NCBI RefSeq assembly: GCF_040412425.1
Contig: NC_089742.1
Location: 76,212,125-76,276,124, forward strand
Direction: 5' to 3'
DNA: 64,000 nt
Origin: Macrobrachium rosenbergii
Taxonomy: Eukaryota > Arthropoda > Malacostraca > Decapoda > Palaemonidae
Below, piece by piece: positions 1 to 13,967 of this stretch. A program made the position numbers and the translations under genes. The number at the start of each line of letters is the position of its first letter. Position 1 is the first letter of the stretch. Below the pieces are notes generated by a model, which worked only from the letters and a program-made list of their open reading frames with translations, had not been told where the DNA came from and did no database searches.

Positions 1-680
1 AAATGCAAAGCAAAAATGGGAATGTTGTTCCGGCACTTCAAAACAAGAAAAGCTGAACACATGATTATGCTTTATAAAACGTACGTTCGTAGTCCACTTG
101 AATATTGCAATATAATATGGTACCCACACTACCAAAAGGATATTGCACAAAAATAGAGAGTGTACAAAGGTCATTTACAGCTAGAATAGAAGAAGTTAAG
201 GACCTTGACTACTGGGAAAGACTACAATTCTTAAATCTATATAGTCTTGAAAGGAGAAGAGAACGATACATGGTAATTCAAGCATGGAAACAGATAGAAG
301 GAATTACCGAAAATATCATGGAACTAAAATTATCAAAAAGAGCAAGCAGAGGTAGATTAATAGTGCCAAAAACTATACCAGGAAAATTAAGGAAAGCACA
401 CAGGACATTAATCCACCACGCACCAGCATCGATAATGCAGCGTCTATTCAATGCGCTACCAGCTCATCTGAGGAACATAACAGGAGTGAGCGTAGATGTG
501 TTTAAGAATAAGCTCGACAAATATCTAAGATGCATCCCAGACCATCCAAGACTGGAAGATGCAAAATATACCGGAAGATGCGTTAGCAACTCTCTGGTAG
601 ACATCAAAGGCGCCTCACACTGAGGGACCTGGGGCAACCCGAACGAATTGTAAGGTCTGTAAGGTAAGGTAAGGTCTCTT
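1..680 (+). pseudogene. CR1/Jockey-group LINE, C-terminal end of reverse transcriptase ORF and 3' tail
   Basis: The translation has the signature that closes ORF2 in CR1/Jockey-group non-LTR retrotransposons: LYKTYVRSPLEYCNIIW (frame 1, about 70-120), then ESVQRSFTARI and DYWERLQFLNLYSLERRR (frame 3, from 153). The family product copies element RNA into DNA at the target site. Reading passes from frame 1 to frame 3 at the A run near 150, where frame 1 stops at 154, so one base has been lost by mutation or consensus error. The frame-3 part closes with TGA at 621-623. A short (AAGGT)n tail near 655-676 fits the 3' end of such elements. The 5' part lies outside the window. The exact clade is uncertain. 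Confidence 0.8.
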
Positions 681-1971
681 GATCTTGCCAGCATTCGACT
701 GTAATGTGCAATTTGATCGAAGCTTTTTTAAATTTTATCAGATAGAATTCTGACATAATGTCTGTTTAAAGAAATATTTTACGTACATTCTCGGTCATAA
801 CTGAGACTAGTATAGCATTGGTCCTTCTCTAATAATATATCCATAGAATTAAAAAAAGAGAACCAAATTTCTGGGAAATTATACATACCCTACATACATA
901 CTTCCATACATACAAACATAAGGTTAAATTTAACCATCCAACTGTTATTGTCTTCTCTGCTCTCCTCTCTCCTCTCTACTCTCTCTCTCTCTCTCTCTCT
1001 CTCAATTCTGTCATTTGCATCACGGGCAGCTCAAAAAAAACCGTTTATCCTACTTCTTGCTCAGTAATTTACACAGTGAATCCCACATATAAATCGCCCA
1101 CTCCAAATCCTTGTCACTAAAAGTATCATAAATCAGAACAAATTTATTTAGTCATTGATCCCCGGTGTTCATTTATTTTTTAAATGTTTGAGCGGAGGCA
1201 AAAATGCGGACTACTCGCTGTGGATCTAATTATGCAGAAGGAATAAATTACTGCCATTTTACCCTTAGTAAAAAAATTGTAGAATCTACAGAAAGTGTAA
1301 GGCTGATCAAATTATTTATGGAACTATAATAACCCTTTTCTAATATGGCGTCGCAACCTCATATTACTTGGCACGAGGACTAAAGGGAACCGAATACCAA
1401 TGGGTATGAAAGAATGACAGATAAGTATGAAAATATCTTTTTTACCTTTAATCATAAAATTGCTCTTCTTATGCCGATCTTCATTTTCCTCCTAATTTTA
1501 TCTACTGGACATTTTTTCGTCTTACACTCTCTCTTAATTTACAGATTTTAACTTTAAAACTAACATCAAGCAAAATGTTTTTAACGTCATTTAGACAAAG
1601 TACACACACACTTACATCGTTTATATTTATATATTTCTATAACTATATATTATAATTATAAATTATCAATATATATATAACCTCTTAACATATATATCTT
1701 CTAGTTTCTGTACAGAATATATATAGATATTTATATATCAACTATATATATAATTTTATATATTTCATATATATAATCACACATAAATTCAATTTGGGCC
1801 ATATAGTGACATTCCAGTGAGAATTACTGTAGTGCTAAACACGTTGAAATTATTGTAGATGGTGCTTTTCATTTGTGTTTAGTGCTAAGATAGAATCAAA
1901 TGTTTATGTTGGAAATCTCTCATTTCTCAAATTCTACGAATTTCTTCTCCTGATTCCTATATATTTATGTA

Positions 1972-1977
<6 letters not shown>
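680..1977. other. AT-rich intergenic DNA, no gene seen
   Basis: It holds a short (CT)n tract near 960-1003 and scattered TATA-type low-complexity sequence at 1600-1780. No coding exon or repeat family was recognised. Confidence 0.5.
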
Positions 1978-2035
<58 letters not shown>

Positions 2036-2037
2036 TT
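1978..2037. repeat. (TA)n microsatellite
   Basis: About 60 bp, directly preceding the old solo LTR. Confidence 0.95.
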
Positions 2038-2039
2038 AT

Positions 2040-2945
2040 AAATATTACTGCTGTTATATATAACTTTTGATTTGTAAATAATATCAAAATACACCAAGAC
2101 ACACACAAGGTTGTCTGCATTAGGAACGTCTTCAGTTCAAACTTATATTGGAGAAAGGAATATAGCATTTAGGCATTTATATATAGGAAAATTTCTTATC
2201 AGCCTTAAAAATATTGGTCCTAAGGTCCTTATTTTAATTTCTACCTGTCTCTAATCAGAATGTTTTTAACAGAAAAAATAATGCCTAGGGGCAAATCAGG
2301 CCTGATTTTGACCTTATCTATAGAAACAGGCATCAGAAAATCACATTTTTGTATTTCAGACAAAGAAAACCCGGTTGGGCCTCTGGCGCTTTTGTCTATT
2401 AAGATTATTACAATTTGTGTTTTAAAGATTCTTCATTCAAACTTCACAAGTCGTCCGTTGAAATACTGAGACTTCGTTTCCTACGAGTAAAGTCTGTCTT
2501 TTTTTTCGCCCATTATTTTTATCTTCTTTCTGTGTTTCCCAATCTTTCTTTGTTTCATTCTCCAGCCACCATTTTGGTATTATAGGTTTTGCATAATCTA
2601 GATTAAGTCAAAGGAAATTTTGATCCCTTTAAAAACAGCCAAAATTCCAATTTGATTTTCGCCGTTTGGAAAGTCTCCAAATTTAAAATGGAAGTCATTT
2701 TAAATAACGGGGATGAATAAGTTTTTTAAATAATAATGAGTGCTCATTGGGGCAAAGAAAAGGTTTAGGGAATAATGAAGAAAAACCATTATTAACAAAA
2801 TATATTTCATGATGGATGTGTTGGACGACTTTATCATAAAGTCTTTATTCCTTGAATATTTTTTATAAAATCGACTTGTATTTGGCTTTATTGGGAATAA
2901 CATTTGATTAATTAACATCTGTCTTTGAGTTAACTGGGAATTAGA
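2040..2945 (+). mobile_element. Old solo LTR, same family as the LTRs at 14.3 and 20.3 kb
   Basis: It lines up along its length with the LTRs of the 14325-21108 element. Shared landmarks include aaatattactgctgtta at the left edge, gcatttaggca and ataggaaaat, ctacctgtct, tctagattaagtcaaa and ttaacatctgtctttgag at the right. It is far more diverged than the other two copies and has no internal region beside it, so it is probably a solo LTR left by recombination. Both boundaries are uncertain by about 30 bp. Confidence 0.6.
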
Positions 2946-3045
2946 TCAATGACGTATTATTGCCTAGTTTCAAAATTTACTTAAGCAACCATTCAGATAT
3001 AAGACACACATTATTATATTATATTATTAACTCTCTATATTATAT

Positions 3046-3236
<191 letters not shown>

Positions 3237-3576
3237 ATATATAACTCTAAAATTTTTTATTTTCACAAGTATCTTCTTTAACATAAGTGTTTTAATGAAA
3301 CTTTTCCCATTTTTAATGGGGTAGTGTCATTTGAGTCTAACTTTGATTTGATTATTAAATAATTCCTTCGTATATGATTGACATAAATGTTATTTCACAC
3401 AAAGAGAGATAAAACGAGTAGATGTTATCAGAAAAATATTGCAACCACAGTAAAATGATGCTAAGTCAGAAACAATACATCATGAAATATATTTCTTTAG
3501 ATATAAAACTTCAATATAGTTTTTCTTCATTATTATATTTTATTGCATATATATATTTTGCATATATTATATACAT

Positions 3577-3593
3577 ACATACATACATATATG

Positions 3594-3663
<70 letters not shown>

Positions 3664-3704
3664 ATATATGTGTGTATGTATGTATGTATGTATGTATGTA
3701 TGTA
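3577..3704. repeat. Compound (TA)n(TGTA)n microsatellite
   Basis: About 60 bp of TA followed by TGTG and a run of TATG units to 3704. Confidence 0.95.
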
Positions 3705-5518
3705 TAATGACAAAGTCAGATATCTTTTCCATTTGAAACCTTTTTATATGATTACGGATAAAATACAGACAGCAAAAAAATTTATTTATATCTAGCCTCT
3801 CTGTAACTTCAGGTAACTGCACCAAAAGCCAATTATTTTGCATTTCAAAAAAAGGGGCAGATGTGTATTTGTTCCAGACCAGGATAAAAATGATATGTTT
3901 TGGCAGTTTTGGATAAAAATGACCAGCGGAGGGGATTATCCAGAATTGGTAACACTGACGAGATTTTACGTTGTTGGATATTTTATTCATGAAAAAATGG
4001 TTTAACAATTCGTAGTCGACATACATGAATATCCACAGATATTTCAAAGATGTTTCATTGTCGCTGAAATGAATGGTTGTTTGGGATGATTATAGCTGAT
4101 GTTATTCATTTTAGGAGTTCAGTGATATTCCTCAAAACTTTGTCTCAGTTATTCCATACTCAATGGCATTAATAACACTTACAGCAAATGGTAGTGGGAG
4201 AGTCATATACATGATGAAATGAACTAATTCCTGATTTCTTGCACGACCTATGATTAGATAAATCTTTTGAACTTTTTGAGGTGGATAGAATTTATCTTCG
4301 TTACAATTTTTAAACATAGCGATTTCAGTCATTCATTGAGATATGAATTATTGACTTGTTTCACCACTTTACAATTTTTTTCATATGCATTGTCATCCAT
4401 AGCGTTGAAATGTCATTTTGAATTTTGTTGACAAGATTTAGCCTGACGTTATTTTCTAACCTCTCCAAATATCAGTGATTCTTTTAAAGCAAAGTATTTT
4501 CAATACATCTGTCTTGAGGAACTGTACCGTGGACTCTATCAAGATCCTCAGTTTATTCAAATGTTGAGCACTAATTTATCATACTTCTTGTACAGAAGTA
4601 AGTTCTGGTATCATCTCAAGGACTTTCTGCAAACAGAAGTAATGCTTCTGTAATTTTGTTTTGTGTTTGTTCACGTTACTAGCACCATATTTTATTTTCT
4701 TCGAGTTCCTAGGCAATATTTTTCAGAAACAGGTCTAGCAACTACTGTCCATATATATATATATGCTATTAGATATATATATATATCATCATATTTATCA
4801 CTCAATGTTAGCTGTATAAGGGCCATACTTATATGTGTGTTTTTCCAGAGTAACACTACCACCAGAAAACGTGAATTTTATGTTCGGTAAAATAAATTTG
4901 AGAAAGAATGTAACCAGTTCAGCTTTAATATTTAGCATTGCACTGCTGGACGTCAGCAGCAGTCAGCATTTTTAGTATTGGACAAAGGTAGTGGAGGCGG
5001 TGAGATCGCCCATTGAATGAAGACAAAGTCCATTACTTAGACAAAGATCAGTGGTTCATATTGGAATAACATCCTCATATCTTATGTGCGTGGATCAAGA
5101 ATTGCCCATGAACGTTCAGAAAGGATTTAAGAAATAAGATAGAAAAATAAGTGATGAAAATAAATTAAATATTTTAAAATGAAAATGAAACTCCATGAAA
5201 TGATCATAGATTTAACACCCTCTTGCCGTGATGTCACTTGCTGACACAGAACATGATCCTAAAATTGGTGAGAGAAAGATTTTCAAAATCTAGACAGAAA
5301 GCAGGGAGACAAAGATTTGAAGTGAGGCGATTTAAATGGCAGCCCCAGATCATAAGTAGACTACATTCGTTTGTCTTCTCCGTTGTTGGACTGCTGAGTG
5401 AAATATTAAAGTATTCAGGTGGAAAAAATTTAAAGGAAATAATGAACTCAGTCATTCATTCAGTCATTCATCTGATTTACATCTTTTGTAAGAAAATAAG
5501 AAAGTTTATATGATAAAG
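3705..5518. other. Intergenic sequence, nothing recognised
   Basis: Non-repetitive AT-rich DNA. Short open frames on both strands at 5234-5513 overlap each other and show no domain; I treat them as chance. Confidence 0.45.
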
Positions 5519-6412
<894 letters not shown>

Positions 6413-6786
6413 GGTTTTTAGTTTTCTGTAAAGGAAAACTATTGTGCCGGCTTTGTCCGCCCGTCCGCCCTCAGATCTTAAAAACTACTGAGGCTAGAGG
6501 GCTGCAAATTGTAGTGTTGATCATCCACCCTCCAATCATCAAACTTACCAAATTGCAGCCGGGTTTATGATAGTTTTTAAATTTAAGGTTAAAGCTAGCC
6601 ATAATCGTGCATCGATATAGGACATGCCACCTACGGACCGTGGTTAAAGATTCTTGGGCCGCGGCTCACAGCATTATACCGAGACCACCAAAAGGTAGCT
6701 CTACTTTCGGTGGCTTTGATTATAAGCTGTGCAAAAAACTCGATAGCGCTGAAGAAACTTCGGCGCATTTTTTACTTGTTTTTTGC
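6413..6786 (-). repeat. Multi-hairpin dispersed repeat, copy 1
   Basis: Inverted relative to the copies at 33155 and 40778. Hairpins are visible at tagttttctgtaaaggaaaacta, at the pair flanking gatcatccaccctcc, at ccaccaaaaggtagctctactttcggtgg (decayed) and at the gaagaaacttcggcgc end. Any open frame here belongs to the repeat and is not a gene. Confidence 0.85.
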
Positions 6787-8418
6787 TTTTCTGACTTGGA
6801 GGAAATTTGAATAATACTATTAAGTTTTATTCTATTGCTCTTCTACAAGAATGTTCCTTTTTTTAAGCCAAGTTATAGAAGAAATATAAAGCTTATGAGG
6901 TGAGATGACCCGGCGATTAAATGTTTGACAGTTTTATTGGTGCGCGGGACTCAATTTCATGCATGCAGTAGTATTTGCCATTACAATGAAATGTCTTGAA
7001 AAAAACCTAAATAATACACAGAAGACGCTAAAAATCTTAATAGGTAAGGTAAAATGTGCTAAGACGAAAGATCTGGATGGAGAATATTGAGTAAAACTAT
7101 GTTTTTTGCGTGCTTTCAGAATACCAAGACAAATCTAACAGCATTCATTCTCAAAATTATGTCAGTAGTTTTATCTCTTCATTTCATTGCTTCATCTTTT
7201 TAAATAACTGTGACTTGTTTCTGAAAAATTTCATTGAATATGAATTCTGACATAAGATATGCAAATTGTGCCTTTTCAAGTCAGTGGCCATGGAGAGGCT
7301 TGACCAGAGTGAATTAGCGAAAGTTCTGTGAATAAAGACTGACGTTCTTGTCATTTTTATGATTTCATAAGATGAAAGTTATAAGCACGTCTAGGTTTAA
7401 TTGCTGCACCGAAATGTAGGCCTAAGCGTGGCCTTTTTGAGAAGTAGGAGGGTGATTCTTGCCCCCTGAAGTTTGAGTTAAAAGATGAATATAGCGACTT
7501 CTATCTTCTGAATTGTTCAATATTTCGAAGACCTAAGAAAAATATTGGAGGTTAAGTAAATGCCATCAGTGACTACCCAATTTAACCCCTTCACCTGGGA
7601 TTTTTTTTCCTTTCCAGGACAGATGCTTGTATGTTCAGTTTAAGAATAAATACTGTAATATTGGCGTTATTTTAAAACAGTATAGTTTAGCATAAATTTC
7701 TGCTTCTCTTATACGACAAAATAAAAGGTAGACTCTACCTCATGAGCTTTTTCAGGTGTCTAAATAATATATTTCTCTCATATGACCGATATAAGTGATA
7801 TGGCATTATTAGCATATGGAACAGTTGTTAATTTTTATCATGTTAATCGAAATGAAAATTTGATATTACCTTTTGTGGGACTTTCTAGAAACTGTGTTTA
7901 AATTCAGGAAAAAAAGTTGAAAGGTCAATTGATGGATTTTAAGAAAGTTCCTAAGTGTTATTTTTTTCCTACATGAATACATGCATGATAGCTCGTACTT
8001 ATAATTTTTCTTAATTTAATTTTTCCGTACCCTAGTTCCTAATCGAAACATCATAAGCTCGAAACTACTACGAAGTATCCCAGAACCCAGCCCCCTTCGC
8101 CCACCCCTAGACCCGAAAACAGGCTTATCTCGATTTCATTAACGAGGTCACGTAAAATGTCCTTCCCAGAGAAGCTGACCAAGCCATTTTATTCATGACT
8201 AACGCCGAGAATCTCTTAAAGCCATTACCGATAAAAGCCATATCGTATCAGGCAAATATCTGAATTCATTTTCCCCTTCCATTCCCTGAGCAAATATTTT
8301 GGGAGACGGTATTTTGGAGACGGGAACTGCAAGCGCGCGCATGAAGAGTAAGATTAGTCTTTGAGGAATACAATTGAAGGAAGAAAGGACTTTACGAATA
8401 ATGCTAGATGTTTTTAAT

Positions 8419-8420
<2 letters not shown>
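6787..8420. other. Intergenic sequence, nothing recognised
   Basis: Single-copy-looking DNA of mixed composition with no long open frame, inverted repeat or tandem repeat. Confidence 0.45.
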
Positions 8421-8454
<34 letters not shown>

Positions 8455-9021
8455 ATATTTATATATATATATATATATATAAAAACAGGAAATATAGAAA
8501 ATATTATATATATATATTTTTGGCATAAAACCTTTATATATATAATATCAAAGATTGGTTTGTAATATATATATGTATATTACTAACAGGAATTTCATTG
8601 CCAAACTGGATCTTGTATGGTAATGAAATATTTATTCTGCAAAAAAGTTTAACTTTTGTAAATAAATCCAGTCCATTTGAGATAAATCTTATTCAATCTA
8701 TCCAACAACTTGTATGTGATAAAGTTACTAGGGGAAAAATTATATATATAAATGTACTTTATATATATATTATCTTAGATTATATATAAACGAAATATAT
8801 ATACAGCAATATATGAGACTTATTGCTTAGATATATATATATATATAAACAAATCCCCATGCCATGAATATTGTATATATATATCATATATATGGGAGGG
8901 TGGGCATATGACTAGAATTATATATATATGGTTAAAGAGTAGATTGCCTTATGGAAAGCTGCAGAATGAGATATCGTCTGTTTGTTATATACTTTGAATG
9001 TATCCTAAAATTATATATATA

Positions 9022-9071
<50 letters not shown>

Positions 9072-9178
9072 ATATATACACATGATACGGATTATGCAAG
9101 CTAAAATTAATATTACACATATACACATATACATATAATATATATATATACATATATACATATATAAGATATTATATA

Positions 9179-9209
<31 letters not shown>

Positions 9210-9355
9210 ATTGTTATATCATATATATATTATATGTGTATATGTGTATATGTGTATATGTATAATGTAATATGTATATGTATATATATGTGTATATGTG
9301 TTTTATGTGATATGTGTATGTGTATATGTGTATATGTGTATATGAAATATATGTG

Positions 9356-9398
<43 letters not shown>

Positions 9399-9400
9399 CC
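8420..9400. repeat. Patchy TA/GTATAT low-complexity region
   Basis: Short TA blocks at 8424-8480, 9020-9070 and 9190-9208 alternate with unique sequence. 9220-9360 is a (GTATAT)-like tract and 9361-9398 is pure (TG)n. Many small TATATA blocks interrupt otherwise ordinary sequence at 8500-8950. Confidence 0.85.
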
Positions 9401-10639
9401 ATAAAGAAAGTAAAACAACGGAGTGCTTGGTCTTTCTTTTAAAATTGTGGTTTTTAAGCAAATAACCAATGACCTACAACAGAAAATCAGATTGCGAAGA
9501 ATCGATTTTCCAAAAGAGCAACAAAATTAAAGGAACATGCAACCATTTCATTGGAGTATATCCCAAGGTTATTGTATCTGAAGCTTTTCATCTGAAGAGG
9601 AAAAGGTGTCCTAGATTAAGTCAGTACCTGATTAACCAAGAAGGTGAGGAAGTTGAGACTAATTACTGATAATATTTAGTTTCACTTTTGAATATACTTT
9701 GGGCATCTGATAAGGCATGTGATAAGAGTATATAGACCTAGACTAAAATTAATTTGATTTGTATAATGTTAAGCGTTTTATTTCATATATATGATTTGTG
9801 TGATGTTAATTGTTATAATGCAGATTATATGATGTATCTAGAGACAATATTATTACGTCTTGATATTATACTACTAAGAGGACAATCAGTTGTAAGTGAT
9901 TTTAAATTTAACAGCACAAAATGACCATTATTCTTTTGGTCAGTTATAACTGAAATGAAAATTTTCAACAATGATTAGTTGGAGTAAAAAGCAAAGGGTG
10001 TTTCCTTGGTAATTCTTCCCACCTGTCACTTCGATCATGAAAGTCTTCATTTTTTATTGTAGCATGTATTTGAAATTTGGCCAGGATAACATAATTCGTT
10101 TATCCATTTTCTTATGTTCTGCAGTTTGTTGTTCAGGAATTCAGGACTGACAATACGTAATGCTCATAGGAACACTGAAAAGAGCACAGAGAATTTTATT
10201 ACAATATAATGTCCTGAAAGATAATACGTAATTTTAATGACTTGCTACTTTTCCATATATTCGAAACTTAGCCTAAAAACTTCGTCTTATAATAAGGACA
10301 AGTGACCATCTTTTTGTATTTCTAAAATGAATTTAATAGGCGGGAAGTATTCAGTTTTACTAAAAGGTTATTGATATCACCGACTTTATGTATAATATCA
10401 TAAATGATTGCATACTGAAGCCGTGGTACAGGTATTAGAATAATATCAGGAATATAATGATTAATAAAAATCAAACACATCATATGCCCATATCAGAATA
10501 TTGGTTAAATAGGGTATTAGTTGCCATATCAATTATTTCTTTACTGAATCTTCCTTTTAAAATGAACTTATAATCATTAATACATAATTCAGTAAATTCC
10601 CAAATCTGGTTGACTGTCACTGGTAAATCCCATCGTGAT
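9401..10639. other. Intergenic sequence, nothing recognised
   Basis: A 66-codon frame at 9469-9669 shows no domain or splice context. The rest is AT-rich without repeats. Confidence 0.45.
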
Positions 10640-11560
10640 CCCAATTTTTATAGGTATACTAATACCGATAAGAACTCACTCCTGTATTTCCTTCCCATCA
10701 GACGGATGATAAAGCTTCGGTGCACAAAGGATGCTATCGGGCTGTTATTAGCAGCCAGAAGTAACAGTTGATAGTCGAACGCTCGTTGATGATCGATTTT
10801 ATATACTGGTATTATCAAACTGAAGGCTCCCATATCCACCAGGAATATCCTGCTGGAGGCTATGTCATCGACGTAACATCAGGCGGAGCAAGCATCTGGA
10901 GGTGTCATGGTGGCCACCATTACTTCTTTGGATGGCTACCTCGGTCGTTTTTTTACCAGCTGTAACTAGGGGCTTGGTTCCTGACTGCTTTTCTGAATTT
11001 TTGACATATGGGTAGCTGGGAATTTGTGGACGAATGGGAGTGCACCCCTTACTGCTGCCTATATTGTTGTCTATGAACGGCATTGCTTCGTTGTCTTTTT
11101 GTGGTTGACCTCACTGGTCTAGTCTAGCAGTTGTCTACCTTCTTTAGAAAGTCTGCCATGGACTACCTTCAATATTGAGTAGGGCAGCATGGATGTTGGC
11201 TGGGAGATGGTACAGCCAAATCACCTGGCAAGGTCAGTATTCTGTAGCTTGCTATCTTTGTGGAGCTCTGGAAGTGTGAATAGGGACTCAAGTTTATTAC
11301 AGAATGCCCTCTTCTGGTGAGTTCCCCAGTGCCATGTTCAGTAGATTGAGGTCTTATCTGACTCAGGCAGACAGTGGCAAGGAGAATTCCTAGATTAGGA
11401 ATTAGTGGAGTTCTTCATAGTTGATCCTTTTCCCCATGCATCACATAATGTGGTATGAGAGAAGAGAGTTCATGGGATTACCTCGAGGATGTAGTCAGCC
11501 TTTTCCGTCAAGCTTGAGACATTTCTGAGGTGTAACTGTAAAGGAGAGGGCAGATGAAGA
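10640..11560 (-). pseudogene. Gypsy-type gag and aspartic protease remnant
   Basis: Read on the minus strand, 10648-10850 gives the retropepsin pattern IFLVDMGAFSLIIPV followed by LLAANNSPIASF and a GRKYRSEFL segment. This is the spacing of Gypsy proteases (catalytic Asp, then the strand ending in a small-residue loop). The middle residue of the usual Asp-Thr/Ser-Gly triad is Met. Upstream, 11160-11520 reads in broken frames like gag capsid, with ESLFTLPELHKDSKL near 11300-11260. Multiple stops and frame changes make it non-functional. No LTR was found for this copy. Confidence 0.55.
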
Positions 11561-11803
11561 TTTACAGCATTTATGTTCATACTCTTAACTGACATATCCC
11601 TAAAGTGAAAGCTAGCCAGAGCTAAGGTGCTGTATTTAGATTATTAGTAACCACCGGTTTTATGCAAGTACCGTGCCTTGTCTACCAAGTGAAGGACAAC
11701 TGAGGCCTTGTAAGAGAAAGTAAGCCAGAGCTAAACAATGAAATTAGTTTGTTAGTTGCTGATTGTTTCTAAGTAGGACATGGCTGGAGCCATGTTACCT
11801 ACC

Positions 11804-12185
11804 TGGTTACTGCAGAGTCACCAATAAAAAGGTTAACTCATACACACAGAAAACTAGAATATACTGCTTTATTGTCGAGATTTGATCCACTTTTGATACA
11901 GTGTGCAATCAGTAACAGTAACAATGCTCTGGGCAATCTGTACCACATGCTGCAGGTGATGATGGTGACTCTCAAACACACGGTAGTGAGAGTTCCTCAT
12001 GTTATCTACCAGGCCACTGCAGGGTCACCAATGAAAAGGTTAACTCATACACAGAAATTCAAAGTATGCTGCTTTTTTGTCGAGATTTGATCTACTTTGA
12101 TAAAGTGGGCAATCTCTGCCACACGCTACACGCTACAAGTGATGCTGGTGACTCATGAACACATGGTGGCGAGGGTGGCTCCTGA
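11804..12185. repeat. Imperfect tandem duplication, period about 207 bp
   Basis: The segment starting tgcagagtcaccaat at 11811 recurs as tgcagggtcaccaat at 12018. Matching landmarks follow: aggttaactcatacaca, gtcgagatttgat, the gtgggcaatct region and gatggtgact/gctggtgact. The copies differ at many positions, so it is old. Confidence 0.8.
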
Positions 12186-12477
12186 TGGACCAAAGCGCAG
12201 CAGTGAAGTTTGAGTCACACATGATCAAAACATAAGATACCTTATTTTCCGAGAATTTATAGTTAACACAGAAAAAAATTGACAAAGAGGGCAAATACCA
12301 ATTACTACATAGTGGCATGCTGCATATACAGAACCAAGGAAATACTCATTAATTAGCCATAAGCTGCATGATGCTTGTCAAGAAAAAACATTACCATTAA
12401 AGAGCAAATATATATCTTGTATGATTTTCATTTAATTGTATCATTGCTGTTTGTCCAAGGATAAGACTAGAATATCT

Positions 12478-13435
12478 GTCAGTCCCCTTTAACTAGGTAG
12501 GTATTACTCTGCTGTCTGTTCATTTTATCCAAGTATTACTGTGGTGATTGTCCCATTCATCCAGGTATTGCTGTTCTGTCTGTCACTTTTATCCAGGTAT
12601 TACTGCAGTGACTGTCCCTTTTATCCAGGTATTACTGTTCTGTCTGACATCTTTAACCAAGTGTTATTGTACTGTCTGTCACCTTTAATCAGATATTACT
12701 GTGGTGACTGTCACCTTTAATCAGATATTACTGTGGTGACTGTCCATTTTATCCAGATATTACTGTGCTGAATGTCATTTTTATCCATGTATTACTGTGG
12801 TGACTGTCCCTTCTATCTAGATATTACTGCTCTGGCTGACATCTTTAACCAGGTACTACTGTACTGTCTGCCCATTTTATCCAGGCATTATTGTAGTAAC
12901 TGTCCCTTTAACCAGGTTAAAAGTTAAGCATATCTTAGTTTAACCAGACCACTGAGCTGATTAACAGGTCTCCTAGGGCTGGCCTGAAGGATTAGATTTG
13001 TTTTTACGTGGCTAAGAACCAATTGGTTACCAAGCAACGGGACCTACAGCTAACCAGGTATTGCTATGCTGTCTGTCCCGTTTAACCAGGTATTACTGCA
13101 CTGTCTGTCCCCTTTAACTAGGTATTACTGTGCTGTCTGTCCCTTTTATCCGTGTATTACTGTGGCAACTGTCCTTTTTATCCAGATATTACTGTTGTGA
13201 CTGTCCCTTTTATCCGGGTATTACTGTGGTGACTGTCTCTTTTATCCAGGTATTACTGTGCTGACTGTCACCTTTAATCAGGTATTACTGTACTGTCTGT
13301 CACCTTCAACCAGGTATTACTGTACTGTCTGTCACCTTTAACCAGGTATTACTATGATGTCTGTCCCTTTTATCCAGATATTACTGTGGTGGCTGTCCTT
13401 TTTATCCAGGTATTATTGTGGTGACTGAAAAGCAC
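12478..13435. repeat. 32-bp minisatellite
   Basis: About 25 units of a 32-bp period, for example aggtattactgtggtgactg followed by tcccttttatcc. Units alternate between gtggtgactg and gtgctgtctg/gtactgtctg versions, and between tttatcc and tttaacc/tttaatc junctions. The array is interrupted at 12918-13050 by a truncated SINE. Confidence 0.95.
12918..13050 (-). mobile_element. 5'-truncated tRNA-derived SINE (SINE-1), inside the minisatellite
   Basis: It matches the 3' half of the SINE-1 copies at 13968, 25963 and 53075 in reverse orientation (ccagaccactgagctgatta, cctagggctggcc, ccaattggtta). The 9-bp sequence taaccaggt flanks both sides (12909-12917 and 13051-13059) and interrupts the phase of the 32-bp unit. 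That supports a true TSD, as produced by LINE-driven insertion. Confidence 0.9.
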
Positions 13436-13694
13436 TTTTAACAGTATATTTCTATGGTCTCAAGTACATGAAATGGGGTACGATAAACCCGTAGAATTTA
13501 TTTACCACATAAATTACACAGGGAATGGGGAAAAGGGATAGGGGAAGGGGAACGAGGTGGGGGTATGGGTTTGAAACCCACCCTATTATGTAAGTTGGAT
13601 CAAATGATGGCCACCTGCCAAATTTTGTCTAGGTCGGTCAATCGGTTCGTATTTCCATAGCTCACCAACATACTACCCAACATACAAACATTCA

Positions 13695-13796
<102 letters not shown>

Positions 13797-13937
13797 ATGA
13801 AAATAAAATTCATTGAAGGAAGGAAACAGTGGAGTGCTGCAGGCCTTTCGACTGTCTGTCGTCCTTTAATTAGCAGACAGTCGAAAGGCCGTGCAGCACT
13901 CCATTGTTTCCCTTTCCTTCGTGGATTTTATCTTTAT
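13797..13937. repeat. Inverted repeat with ~60-bp arms
   Basis: Left arm 13797-13856 (ending ggcctttcgactgtctg) pairs with right arm 13877-13937 (starting cagacagtcgaaaggcc), with a loop near 13857-13876. It begins at the end of a TA array. It resembles the larger palindrome at 32276 in having a gtcgaaag motif and TA flank, which suggests the ends of a Penelope-like element, but this is inference. Confidence 0.85.
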
Positions 13938-13967
13938 TTATATATTCATCACATTCCATATTTTCGT

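Noticed and set aside
5234..5513. Overlapping open frames on both strands
   Set aside because: No domain, no splice signals, no matching repeat; likely chance.
9214..9469. His-Thr and Cys-Val repeat frames
   Set aside because: They are by-products of (TG)n/(CA)n microsatellites.
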